The notes under the pieces were generated by a model that was not told the DNA's origin, did no database searches, and was given only the letters and a program-made list of their open reading frames with translations. From the NCBI RefSeq assembly GCF_902460845.1, contig NZ_CABPVS010000004.1, positions 183,776 to 247,775 of the forward strand: DNA of 64,000 bases. Reading direction: 5' to 3'. Made by a program: the position numbers and the translations under genes. Below, one piece after another: positions 56,888-64,000 of the stretch (position 1 is the stretch's first letter; every line of letters begins with the position of its first letter). Source of the stretch: Campylobacter concisus. GTDB taxonomy: Bacteria; Campylobacterota; Campylobacteria; Campylobacterales; Campylobacteraceae.

Positions 56888-57382
56888 TTACAGGCTTTCT
56901 CTGATCTTAGCAGAGATGATCTTATCGCCTTGTCTTATAGCGTCAAGCACCTTTAGGCTCTCTTCATCAACGCATTTTCCAAAGACTGTATGCACGCCGT
57001 CAAGATGAGGTTGTTTGCTATGACAGATGAAAAACTGTGATCCGCCAGTATCACGCCCTGCGTGAGCCATGCTAAGGCTACCGCGCTCGTGTTTTACGTT
57101 TTGTTTATCGCATTCGCATTTTATTCTCCAGCCAGGACCGCCTGTACCTGTGCCATTTGGACAACCGCCTTGGATGACAAAATTTGGTATAACTCTGTGA
57201 AAATTTAGACCATTATAAAAGCCTGATTTTATCAAATGGATAAAATTTGCGACAGCTTGTGGAGCTTCTTCGGCAAAAAGTTCAAGTCTGATCTCGCCTT
57301 TGTCTGTCTCTAAAACTACAAATTTATCTTTTTTAAGTTCATCTAAATTTATATCATAAACTTTTAATTCATTAAAACGCAT
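56888..57382 (-). CDS. ppiB: Cyclophilin-type peptidyl-prolyl isomerase
   Basis: Cytoplasmic proline isomerase. [20 protein letters not shown] and [19 protein letters not shown] contain the catalytic Arg, Phe and Gln of cyclophilins, and [11 protein letters not shown] the active-site His. 164 aa, no signal peptide. It lies 11 bases after a YebC gene on the same strand and 11 before dctA. Confidence 0.96.
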   Translation of the reverse strand: MRFNELKVYDINLDELKKDKFVVLETDKGEIRLELFAEEAPQAVANFIHLIKSGFYNGLNFHRVIPNFVIQGGCPNGTGTGGPGWRIKCECDKQNVKHERGSLSMAHAGRDTGGSQFFICHSKQPHLDGVHTVFGKCVDEESLKVLDAIRQGDKIISAKIRESL

Positions 57383-57393
57383 GTATTTCCCTT

Positions 57394-58101
57394 TTATTCG
57401 ATATTTGTATAAACTGCTTGAACATCATCATCATCTTCTAGCTTATCAAGAAGTCTCTCAACCTCAAGCATTTGCTCTTCGCTTAGATTCACGGTTTGAT
57501 TTGGTAAGTATTGAAGTGAAGCTTTTTTAACTACTAAATTTAGCTTTTCGATACCTTCATGAAGTGTGCCAAAATTTGCATAATCACCGTATACAAATAG
57601 CGTCTCATCGTCAGCCTCGATATCGCTTAGACCATAATCTATCAGCTCAAGCTCGATCTCTTCAATGTCTGCGCTTGGTTTTTCAAGCTCAAAAACGCTC
57701 TTTCTTGTAAACATAAAGCTAAGGCTGCCACTTGGTAAAATTTCTCCACCATTTTTGCTAAATATCGCTTTAACATTGGCAACCGTTCTTGTTGGATTGT
57801 CGGTCGCACACTCAACGATGATTTGCACGCCGTGAGCTGCTTTGCCGTCATAAAAAATAGTCTTAATATCGGCGCTATCTTTGCCATTTGCTCTTTTTAT
57901 AGCTGCATCGATGTTATCTTTTGGCATATTTTCAGCTTTTGCCGCTGCGATAGCTGCGCGAAGTTTAGGGTTCATATCCGGATCACATCCGCCATCTTTT
58001 GCCGCTACTGTTATAGCCTTTGCAAGTTTTGGAAATACCTTGCTCATCTTATCCCATCTAGCTTCTTTTGCCGCTCTTCGGTACTCAAATGCTCGTCCCA
58101 T
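57394..58101 (-). CDS. YebC/PmpR-family protein
   Basis: Member of the family of DNA-binding regulators, some of which were later shown to help ribosomes through proline stretches. Start [19 protein letters not shown], the family helix [17 protein letters not shown], and [20 protein letters not shown]. 235 aa, normal length. A single transcript with ppiB and dctA is possible. Confidence 0.95.
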   Translation of the reverse strand: MGRAFEYRRAAKEARWDKMSKVFPKLAKAITVAAKDGGCDPDMNPKLRAAIAAAKAENMPKDNIDAAIKRANGKDSADIKTIFYDGKAAHGVQIIVECATDNPTRTVANVKAIFSKNGGEILPSGSLSFMFTRKSVFELEKPSADIEEIELELIDYGLSDIEADDETLFVYGDYANFGTLHEGIEKLNLVVKKASLQYLPNQTVNLSEEQMLEVERLLDKLEDDDDVQAVYTNIE

Positions 58102-58239
58102 AAATATCCTTAAATAAATTTTTTACGGATTATAACTAAAAAAATTTTATACTTTTTTAAAACATTTTTAGTTTGCCAGCCAAAGCGCCTAACTTTGTAA
58201 ATTTAAAAAAATATTTGGTAAAAATTTAAGCTAAAGGCA

Positions 58240-58245
58240 TATAAT
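58240..58245 (+). promoter_or_regulatory. -10 box very close to the GNAT start
   Basis: TATAAT ends seven bases before the ATG at 58252. If used, transcription would begin at or next to the A of the start codon. No ribosome-binding site stands in the right place, so a leaderless or nearly leaderless transcript is suggested. Confidence 0.4.
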
Positions 58246-58251
58246 CATGCC

Positions 58252-58806
58252 ATGATAAAAAATGCTCAAAAACAAGATGCAAAAATCTGCATAAAACTAC
58301 TAAATTTAGCGATGGAGGACATCGCCTACAAGCTAAGTGGCTACGATGATCCTATTAAAAGTGATGAAATTTTAGAAATTTTTTTCAAAAGTGAGACAAA
58401 TAGACTAAGCTATAAAAATGTCTTTGTTTATAAGCATAACGAGGAAATTATAGCTGCTATGTGTGCTTACTTTGGTGGCGACGCGGAGCAGCTTGATAGA
58501 GAAATTTCACAGCATTTAATGGCTCTTGGCAAAGATGACAAGGTAGAAAAAGAGTGTTTTGACGATGAGTTTTATATAGATAGTATCGCTGTTGATGAAA
58601 ATTTTAGAGGCCAAGGGCTTGCAAAAGAGCTCATAAGGCATTCGTTTGTCAAGGCAAAAGAGCTAGGGCATAAAAAGGTTTCATTAATAGTAGATACAAA
58701 TAAGCCAAAAGTTCGTAAATTTTACGAGAGTTTGGGCTTTAAATTTAATGTCAAGAAAATTGTAAATTTACATGAATACGACCATATGATAAAGGAGATA
58801 ATATGA
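58252..58806 (+). CDS. GNAT-family acetyltransferase
   Basis: Acetyl-CoA-dependent N-acetyltransferase. The acetyl-CoA loop appears as RGQGLAKELIRHSFVKA near residue 118, preceded by DSIAVDENF, and NKPKVRKFYESLGFK closes the fold. 184 aa. The substrate cannot be inferred. Its stop overlaps the copper chaperone start by four bases, so the three genes GNAT-copZ-copA are coupled. Confidence 0.85.
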   Translation: MIKNAQKQDAKICIKLLNLAMEDIAYKLSGYDDPIKSDEILEIFFKSETNRLSYKNVFVYKHNEEIIAAMCAYFGGDAEQLDREISQHLMALGKDDKVEKECFDDEFYIDSIAVDENFRGQGLAKELIRHSFVKAKELGHKKVSLIVDTNKPKVRKFYESLGFKFNVKKIVNLHEYDHMIKEII

Positions 58807-59006
58807 AAACATTTGAAGCAAACAATATCCACTGCCAAAACTGCGCAAACACTATAAAAAACGCACTTGAAGATGACTTTGGCAAGATAGAAGTTGATCT
58901 TAGCAAAGAGCCAAGACAAGTTAGGGTTGATCTTAAAGATAGTGAAGTTGAAAAATTTAAATCTGAAATGGCTGATCTTGGATTTGACGTTATAAAGGAG
59001 CTTTGA
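58803..59006 (+). CDS. copZ: Copper chaperone, HMA domain
   Basis: Small cytoplasmic metal carrier of 67 aa. The heavy-metal motif is present as NNIHCQNCANTIKNAL (HCxxC instead of the usual MxCxxC), with the rest of the ferredoxin-like fold. It starts in the GNAT stop and ends one base before copA, whose product is the natural partner. Confidence 0.9.
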   Translation: MKTFEANNIHCQNCANTIKNALEDDFGKIEVDLSKEPRQVRVDLKDSEVEKFKSEMADLGFDVIKEL

Positions 59007-59007
59007 T

Positions 59008-61185
59008 ATGCCTTTAAAAGTCAAGCTAAATATAGCGGGAATGAGCTGCGTAAATTGCTCAAACGCTATCGAGAAAGTTTCTAAAAAGATAGATGGGGTG
59101 CTTGAAGCAAATGTAAATTTTGCAAATGCAAGCGGCGAATTTGTCCTAAAAGACGCTAGCGTGCGTGAAGTTTTAGAGCAAAAGATAAAAAAGCTTGGCT
59201 ACTTTGTGGCGACAAATATTGATGAATTCGAAGCCAAAAGAGACGAGCATATAACTGCGATCAGAAATAAATTTATATTTGCATTTCTAGCGAGCATGGT
59301 CATCATGGCGCTTGAGATGTTTGTAAGGCCTAGCGTGATTGTAAATTTAGCCATTTTAGCGCTTGGCTTTTTGGTGCTAGCTTTTAGTGGCAAAGACTTC
59401 TTTGCTCACGCCATAGAGGCTGTTAAAAACAAAAACTACGATATGAACGTGCTTGTAGCTCTTGGAAGCGGCAGTGCATTTTTATACTCGCTTTTTGTTG
59501 TGATCTTTTCAGATTTCATCCCAGATGATCTAAAAAATGTCTATGTCTCGGGCGCAGCGATGATAATAGCCTTTGTTTTGATAGGTAAGTATCTTGAAGA
59601 GCGCTCAAAGGCAAAGGCAGGCGACTACCTAAAGACGCTACTTAAAATTTCGCCAAAGACCGCCTTTTTGGTCATGCCAGATGGACATAGTAAAGAGGTA
59701 AATGTAAATGAGCTAAAAGTAGGCGACATCGTCATCGTAAAAAATGGCTACAACATCCCAAGTGATGGCGTGATAGTTCAAGGTGGCGCTGAGATAGATG
59801 CTTCTATGCTTACAGGAGAGAGCTTGCCAGTTTATAAAGAGGTGGGAGATGGCGTATTTGCCGGCACTCTAAACACAAATGGCTACATAAGCGTCAAGGT
59901 GACAAAGAGTTCTTTTGAAAGCTTGCTATCTCAAATTTTAAGCTTATTAAGCGACGCTAGCTCTAAAAAGATGCCTATCGGACGGCTGGCTGACAAGATA
60001 GCAAACATCTTTGTGCCAAGTGTGGTGGCGATCTCAGTTCTTACATTTTTTATATGGATAATTTTTAGTGGAAATTTCGCCTATGCGATCTCTAGCGCGA
60101 TCTGCGTGCTTATCATCTCATGCCCATGCGCACTAGGACTTGCCACGCCAATAGCAATCGTAAGCTCGCTTGCACGTGGTGCAAAAGCTGGAATTTTAGT
60201 AAAAAATCCAGAAGTTTTAGAGCTAATAAAAGATGCTAAATTCGTAGCATTTGACAAAACAGGCACACTTAGTAAAGGGCAAATCAGCGTCAAAAGCTCA
60301 AATTTAAGCGAGCAAGATTTAGCTCTTATCGCTTCTGCTGAAAATTTAAGTGAGCATCTCATCTCAAAAGCTATAGTTAGATATGCAAAGCAAAAATGTA
60401 TAGATTTACAAAAGCTAAATGGAAAATTTCAAAATGTTGTCGGGCAAGGCATCATCTATGAGGATGAGAATAATCAGATAATAATCGGAAACGAAAAGCT
60501 GCTTTTGGCAAATGAAGTAAGTTTAAATCCGGATGAAAGTAACGCTATAAAAGAGGCTACAAACGATGGAAGCGGCGTCATACTTTGTGCTATAAATAAA
60601 AAATTTGTTGGTTTTTTAACGCTTAGTGATGAGCTAAAAGATGAGGCAAGCGATATTATAAACGAGCTTACAAGTCTAAATTTACAAAGCGTGATCCTCT
60701 CAGGCGATGACGAGAAAGTAGTTGCAAGCATCGCTAAAAAGCTAAATGTGAGTAAATATCATGCAAATATGCTGCCTGAAGATAAATTTAATGAGATAAA
60801 AGAGCTTACAAATCATGGTGGCGTTATCTTTGTTGGAGATGGCGTAAACGACTCACCATCACTTAAAGAAGCAAGTGTTGGTATCGCTATGAACTCGGGC
60901 TCAGATATAGCAAAAGGTGCTGGAGATATCGTGCTTATTAAAAATGATTTGCGTGGAGTGACTGGACTAGTTAGATTAGCAAATGCTACTATGGCAAACA
61001 TAAAAGAAAATTTATTTTGGGCGTTTATGTATAACGTGATTTGTATCCCGGTGGCTGCAGGCGTGCTCTACCCTGTCTTTGGGCTACTTTTAAGCCCAGT
61101 TTATGGCTCAATGGCGATGTGTCTTAGCTCTGTTACTGTCGTTTTAAACGCACTTAGACTTAGATATCTACGACTTAAGGATTAA
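59008..61185 (+). CDS. copA: Copper-exporting P-type ATPase
   Basis: P1B-type pump that removes Cu(I) from the cytoplasm. One N-terminal metal domain (GMSCVNCSNAIEK, residues 10-22), the CPC membrane site SCPCALGLATP near 370, phosphorylation site DKTGT near 415, and the GDGVNDSP hinge near 610. 725 aa with eight membrane helices expected. Co-transcribed with copZ and followed after three bases by a chaperone-like gene. Confidence 0.96.
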   Translation: MPLKVKLNIAGMSCVNCSNAIEKVSKKIDGVLEANVNFANASGEFVLKDASVREVLEQKIKKLGYFVATNIDEFEAKRDEHITAIRNKFIFAFLASMVIMALEMFVRPSVIVNLAILALGFLVLAFSGKDFFAHAIEAVKNKNYDMNVLVALGSGSAFLYSLFVVIFSDFIPDDLKNVYVSGAAMIIAFVLIGKYLEERSKAKAGDYLKTLLKISPKTAFLVMPDGHSKEVNVNELKVGDIVIVKNGYNIPSDGVIVQGGAEIDASMLTGESLPVYKEVGDGVFAGTLNTNGYISVKVTKSSFESLLSQILSLLSDASSKKMPIGRLADKIANIFVPSVVAISVLTFFIWIIFSGNFAYAISSAICVLIISCPCALGLATPIAIVSSLARGAKAGILVKNPEVLELIKDAKFVAFDKTGTLSKGQISVKSSNLSEQDLALIASAENLSEHLISKAIVRYAKQKCIDLQKLNGKFQNVVGQGIIYEDENNQIIIGNEKLLLANEVSLNPDESNAIKEATNDGSGVILCAINKKFVGFLTLSDELKDEASDIINELTSLNLQSVILSGDDEKVVASIAKKLNVSKYHANMLPEDKFNEIKELTNHGGVIFVGDGVNDSPSLKEASVGIAMNSGSDIAKGAGDIVLIKNDLRGVTGLVRLANATMANIKENLFWAFMYNVICIPVAAGVLYPVFGLLLSPVYGSMAMCLSSVTVVLNALRLRYLRLKD

Positions 61186-61188
61186 AAT

Positions 61189-61728
61189 TTGAAACTTGGA
61201 GAACTTTATAGCGTTGTAGCGGCTGCGCTTGCTGCAAATTTTAGTGGCATTTTGGATGTTTCATCTTTTATGCGTATCAAAAAGACAAATGCGTGGATAA
61301 CGCAGACTAATAGCGAAGCAAATAAAAAAGGCAATGAGCTTTATACCAAATTTATCAAAGATGAAAGTAGTGCTGCTTTATGTGACGATTTTGTCATTTT
61401 AAAGTCAAAATTTGAGGCAAGTTACTATTTTTCGTCTGCAAAAGATGATCTAGCTCAATTTTATAAGGCTATAAATTTTCAGCCAAAGATGGGCGAGGTT
61501 GATAGCATCTCAAATCAGCTAATTTTAATAGCAAATATTTTAAAAAGCGAAGCATCTAATGAGTCTATGAAACTTCTTGCAGCTTTTAGTGTCTCATTTT
61601 TCTTGCCTTATGCTAAACAGCTTTCAAGAGATATCCAAAAAGACGCAACTAGCAATTTTTATAAATCAATGGGATATTTTTTAGAGGATTTTTGCTTAGT
61701 TTTAGAAACTATTATTGGTAAGGCTTAG
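61189..61728 (+). CDS. Possible TorD-family chaperone, 179 aa
   Basis: Soluble, all-helical protein. Residues about 140-170, reading FFLPYAKQLSRDIQKDA and then SNFYKSMGYFLEDFC, resemble the C-terminal end of TorD-type chaperones (HLLPW...), which assist cofactor loading of Tat-exported molybdoenzymes. TTG start at 61189 with AAGGA at 61177-61181. No molybdoenzyme gene is adjacent, so the family call is tentative. Ends in a hairpin shared with the convergent gene. Confidence 0.5.
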   Translation: MKLGELYSVVAAALAANFSGILDVSSFMRIKKTNAWITQTNSEANKKGNELYTKFIKDESSAALCDDFVILKSKFEASYYFSSAKDDLAQFYKAINFQPKMGEVDSISNQLILIANILKSEASNESMKLLAAFSVSFFLPYAKQLSRDIQKDATSNFYKSMGYFLEDFCLVLETIIGKA

Positions 61729-61738
61729 TTTTAAGCCT
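61721..61738. terminator. Hairpin joining two convergent stop codons
   Basis: AGGCTTA (61721-61727) and TAAGCCT (61732-61738) form a seven-base stem with a GTTT loop. It contains the stop codons of both convergent genes (TAG at 61726, TAA of the minus gene at 61733). No clear T-run, so termination is plausible, not certain. Confidence 0.5.
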
Positions 61739-62120
61739 GTGCCATTTCTATCATTTGAGTTTTAATACTTAAAATGTTATTTTGAATGGCTGACTGCTCT
61801 AAATTTAAGTAATGAAGCATTTGCATAGAGTTACGATCTTTTAGGCTTTGGATACTTGAAATTTGATGTGAAATATCTAGCTTTTGCTCTTGTAATTTTT
61901 CTAAGTCTTTTTGTAACTGTACAGCACTTGCTTTATTAATAATTATAGGGGAAATTTTAGCATCCTCTCTTTGTTCTACATGTACTTCATTGCTTCTAAC
62001 AATATCTTTTTTGTCATAGCCAGAAGATACTAGCATACTTGTTTTTGAGCTATTTGAAGAGATAGATGTATAGCCATCATGATAGAAAATATTTGAGTTC
62101 ATATTCGCATCTATTTGCAT
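61731..62120 (-). CDS. Hypothetical coiled-coil protein, 129 aa
   Basis: Not recognised. The N-terminal 60 residues are Ser- and Asn-rich and probably disordered; residues about 70-125 form a Leu/Gln/Lys/Ser-rich coiled coil (VQLQKDLEKLQEQKLDISHQ). No signal peptide. GAGGAAAGATGAT lies upstream, with ATG at 62120 preferred. It stands alone between two plus-strand genes. A flagellar or secretion accessory role is possible only by general resemblance. Confidence 0.65.
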   Translation of the reverse strand: MQIDANMNSNIFYHDGYTSISSNSSKTSMLVSSGYDKKDIVRSNEVHVEQREDAKISPIIINKASAVQLQKDLEKLQEQKLDISHQISSIQSLKDRNSMQMLHYLNLEQSAIQNNILSIKTQMIEMAQA

Positions 62121-62324
62121 ATCATCTTTCCTCTTATAGATTATTTTTATTTTAAACTATCTCAATAGAAAATTAAAATAGTTTTTAAAAAGTTATATTT
62201 TGAATTATATTTCTATATCCTTAAAGATAAATTATATTTATAACTTTTTTGCAACTTTATAGTTAAAATACCCAGTTAAGTGCTATTTTGTTAAAATCAC
62301 GCAAAACTAATCAAAGGTAAAGCT

Positions 62325-63728
62325 ATGAAAGAAGAGAAAAACGCACTCAAAAAGATGTGGGAGGGAAGATTTAGCGAAGCTAGTTCGAAGTTGCTTGAGG
62401 AATTTAACGCTTCTATAAATTTTGATAAAAATCTTTTTGAAGAGGATATCGCTGGCAGTAAGGCACATGCTAAAATGCTAGGAATTTGCGGAATTTTGAA
62501 AAAAGATGAGTCAGAGGCGATCATAAAGGGGCTTGATGAGGTTTTATCTGAGATAAGAGCAGGTAAATTTGAGTTTAAGCTAGAAGATGAAGATATACAC
62601 ATGGCAGTTGAGAAGCGACTTAGCCAGATCATCGGCGCCGAGCTTGGAGGCAGACTGCACACAGCTAGAAGTAGAAATGACCAAGTCGCGCTTGATTTTA
62701 AATTTTACGTATTGAAGAAAAATTTAGAAATTTCTTCATGTATAAAAGAGCTCATCGCCACGCTTACAAATTTGGCAAAAAACCACAAAGATACGCTAAT
62801 GCCAGGCTACACACACCTTCAACACGCTCAGCCAGTAAGCCTTAGCTATCACTTGCTAGCATATGCATTTATGTTTAAAAGAGATTTCGAGCGTTTTATT
62901 AGCTCATATGAGCGAAACAACCTAAGCCCACTTGGTTCAGCAGCCCTTGCAGGCACGCCGCACAATATAGATAGAACTATCGTTGCAAGTGAGCTTGGCT
63001 TTGCAGGTTGCACGCAAAATGCGATGGATAGTGTGAGTGACCGTGATTTTGCGCTGGAAATTTTATTTAACATTAGCGTTTTTATGACGCACGCTTCTAG
63101 GCTTTGTGAGGAGCTCATACTTTGGAGCTCACAAGAATTTGGCTTTGTAAGCATCAGTGACGCTTATAGCACGGGCAGCTCCATAATGCCACAGAAGAAA
63201 AATCCAGACGTTGCCGAGCTCATACGCGGCAAAACTGGGCGTGTAAATGGAAATTTAGTAGCACTACTAACTACGATGAAAGGTCTGCCACTTGCTTATA
63301 ATAAAGATATGCAAGAAGATAAAGAGGGCGTGTTTGACAGCGTCTCAACCGTTTTAAGCTCAGCCACCATCCTAAATGAGATGATAAAAACAGCTAAATT
63401 TGACGAAAAAAACATGCTAAAAGCGACAAAAAATGGGCATCTAAGTGCGACTGATTTGGCAGATTATCTAGTGCGTGAAAAAAATATTCCATTTAGAACA
63501 GCACATTTTATTACAGGTAAAGCTGTTGCAAAGGCTGAAAGCTTGGGACTTGATTTAAGTGAATTAAACGAAGAGCAGCTAAAAAGTGTGGATGAAAATT
63601 TAGATGCAAATGCTATTAAATTTTTAGATCTTCACGCTTCAAAAGAGGCACGTTGTTCGCAGGGCGGCACGGCAAATAAAAGTGTGGAGGAGCAGATAGA
63701 AATTTTAGAGGCTTGGCTTAAAAATTAA
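62325..63728 (+). CDS. argH: Argininosuccinate lyase
   Basis: Last step of arginine synthesis, giving arginine and fumarate. Fumarase-superfamily signature [20 protein letters not shown] near residues 284-303, plus [17 protein letters not shown] and TPHNIDRT. 467 aa, standard length. TCAAAGGTAAAGC lies before the ATG. The 204-base gap before it holds the presumed promoters of argH and of the reverse-strand coiled-coil gene. Confidence 0.97.
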   Translation: MKEEKNALKKMWEGRFSEASSKLLEEFNASINFDKNLFEEDIAGSKAHAKMLGICGILKKDESEAIIKGLDEVLSEIRAGKFEFKLEDEDIHMAVEKRLSQIIGAELGGRLHTARSRNDQVALDFKFYVLKKNLEISSCIKELIATLTNLAKNHKDTLMPGYTHLQHAQPVSLSYHLLAYAFMFKRDFERFISSYERNNLSPLGSAALAGTPHNIDRTIVASELGFAGCTQNAMDSVSDRDFALEILFNISVFMTHASRLCEELILWSSQEFGFVSISDAYSTGSSIMPQKKNPDVAELIRGKTGRVNGNLVALLTTMKGLPLAYNKDMQEDKEGVFDSVSTVLSSATILNEMIKTAKFDEKNMLKATKNGHLSATDLADYLVREKNIPFRTAHFITGKAVAKAESLGLDLSELNEEQLKSVDENLDANAIKFLDLHASKEARCSQGGTANKSVEEQIEILEAWLKN

Positions 63729-63739
63729 GGAGTAATGAG

Positions 63740-64000
63740 ATGATTGTTGGAATTTTATTAAAGAACTATAAAATATATGGAGGAGTTAAATATATACCAG
63801 TTACTACTAGTCATAATTTTACAGCATATATAGGTGATAATGGTGCAGGAAAAAGTTCAATTTTGGAGGCACTTGATACTTATTTTAATGACAGGGAATG
63901 GAATTTAACAAAAGGAGCAAGTACTACCGATGCAAACACACCATATATAGTAGTTATTCATCTATTAAAAAAAGATATAGTTAATAAAATTATTAAAAAT
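63740..64000 (+). CDS. AAA ATPase, N-terminal part, cut by window end
   Basis: The frame opens at ATG 63740 with AAGGAG at 63728-63733 and stays open to the end of the window (87 codons). The start IVGILLKNYKIYGGVKYI followed by a Walker A GDNGAGKSSILEALD near residue 33 is the typical beginning of RecF/SMC/OLD-like ATPases, many of which are nucleases in defence systems. Which family cannot be told without the rest. It starts only 11 bases after argH. Confidence 0.8.
   Translation, partial: MIVGILLKNYKIYGGVKYIPVTTSHNFTAYIGDNGAGKSSILEALDTYFNDREWNLTKGASTTDANTPYIVVIHLLKKDIVNKIIKN

Overview
The window is a mostly ordinary stretch of a low-GC campylobacterial chromosome. Gene content and order match what I know of the Campylobacter core: rplU-rpmA-obgE, fmt-thiD-birA-parA-parB-atp, tolQRAB-pal-ybgF-slyD-fabD-mtnN, the reverse-strand accD-rlmH-dksA-dus-recO block, bamA/tyrA, lpxC-thrB-ylxR-infB-rbfA-rimP, and atpE next to NSS transporters, pycB and pckA. 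A member of the Campylobacter concisus group is my best guess. Species is not proven from sequence alone.

Left edge (1-1436), accessory: a CRISPR array of ten 37-base repeats and nine spacers, degenerate at its right end, followed by a small ORF, decayed coding remnants, a GGTGCCAT direct repeat and a 24-base copy of a tRNA 3' end (TTCGATTC loop through CCA). The last item looks like an attachment-site scar and would put the array on, or next to, an integrated element whose remainder (possibly cas genes) lies off the left edge. No cas gene is visible.

Core region (1771-63728): dcuB, flhB, an unknown gene, L21/L27/Obg, an EF-hand protein, fmt, thiD, birA, chromosomal parAB, the seven-gene ATP synthase operon, the complete Tol-Pal system, slyD, fabD, MTA/SAH nucleosidase and a TtcA-like protein. 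Then comes a reverse-strand operon from accD down to recO, the divergent pair bamA / tyrA, an M23 peptidase, the lpxC-to-fhs translation and cell-wall operon, ribD, a ferritin-VIT iron transporter, tRNA-Leu and atpE. Three tandem NSS symporters run into a TRAP QM pair that has no binding protein, followed by pycB, pckA, dctA, ppiB, a YebC protein, a GNAT/copper-export operon and argH. The metabolic theme is C4-dicarboxylate and amino-acid uptake (dcuB, dctA, NSS, TRAP) with anaplerosis and gluconeogenesis (pycB, pckA).

Right edge: after argH an AAA ATPase gene begins with a good ribosome-binding site and runs off the window. It looks accessory and may open another defence or mobile locus. I found no complete undescribed system inside the window. 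The most worthwhile leads are the array architecture, the tRNA scar, the altered cysteine motifs in the TtcA-like protein, the missing normal start codon of the TsaB-like gene, and the truncated ATPase.
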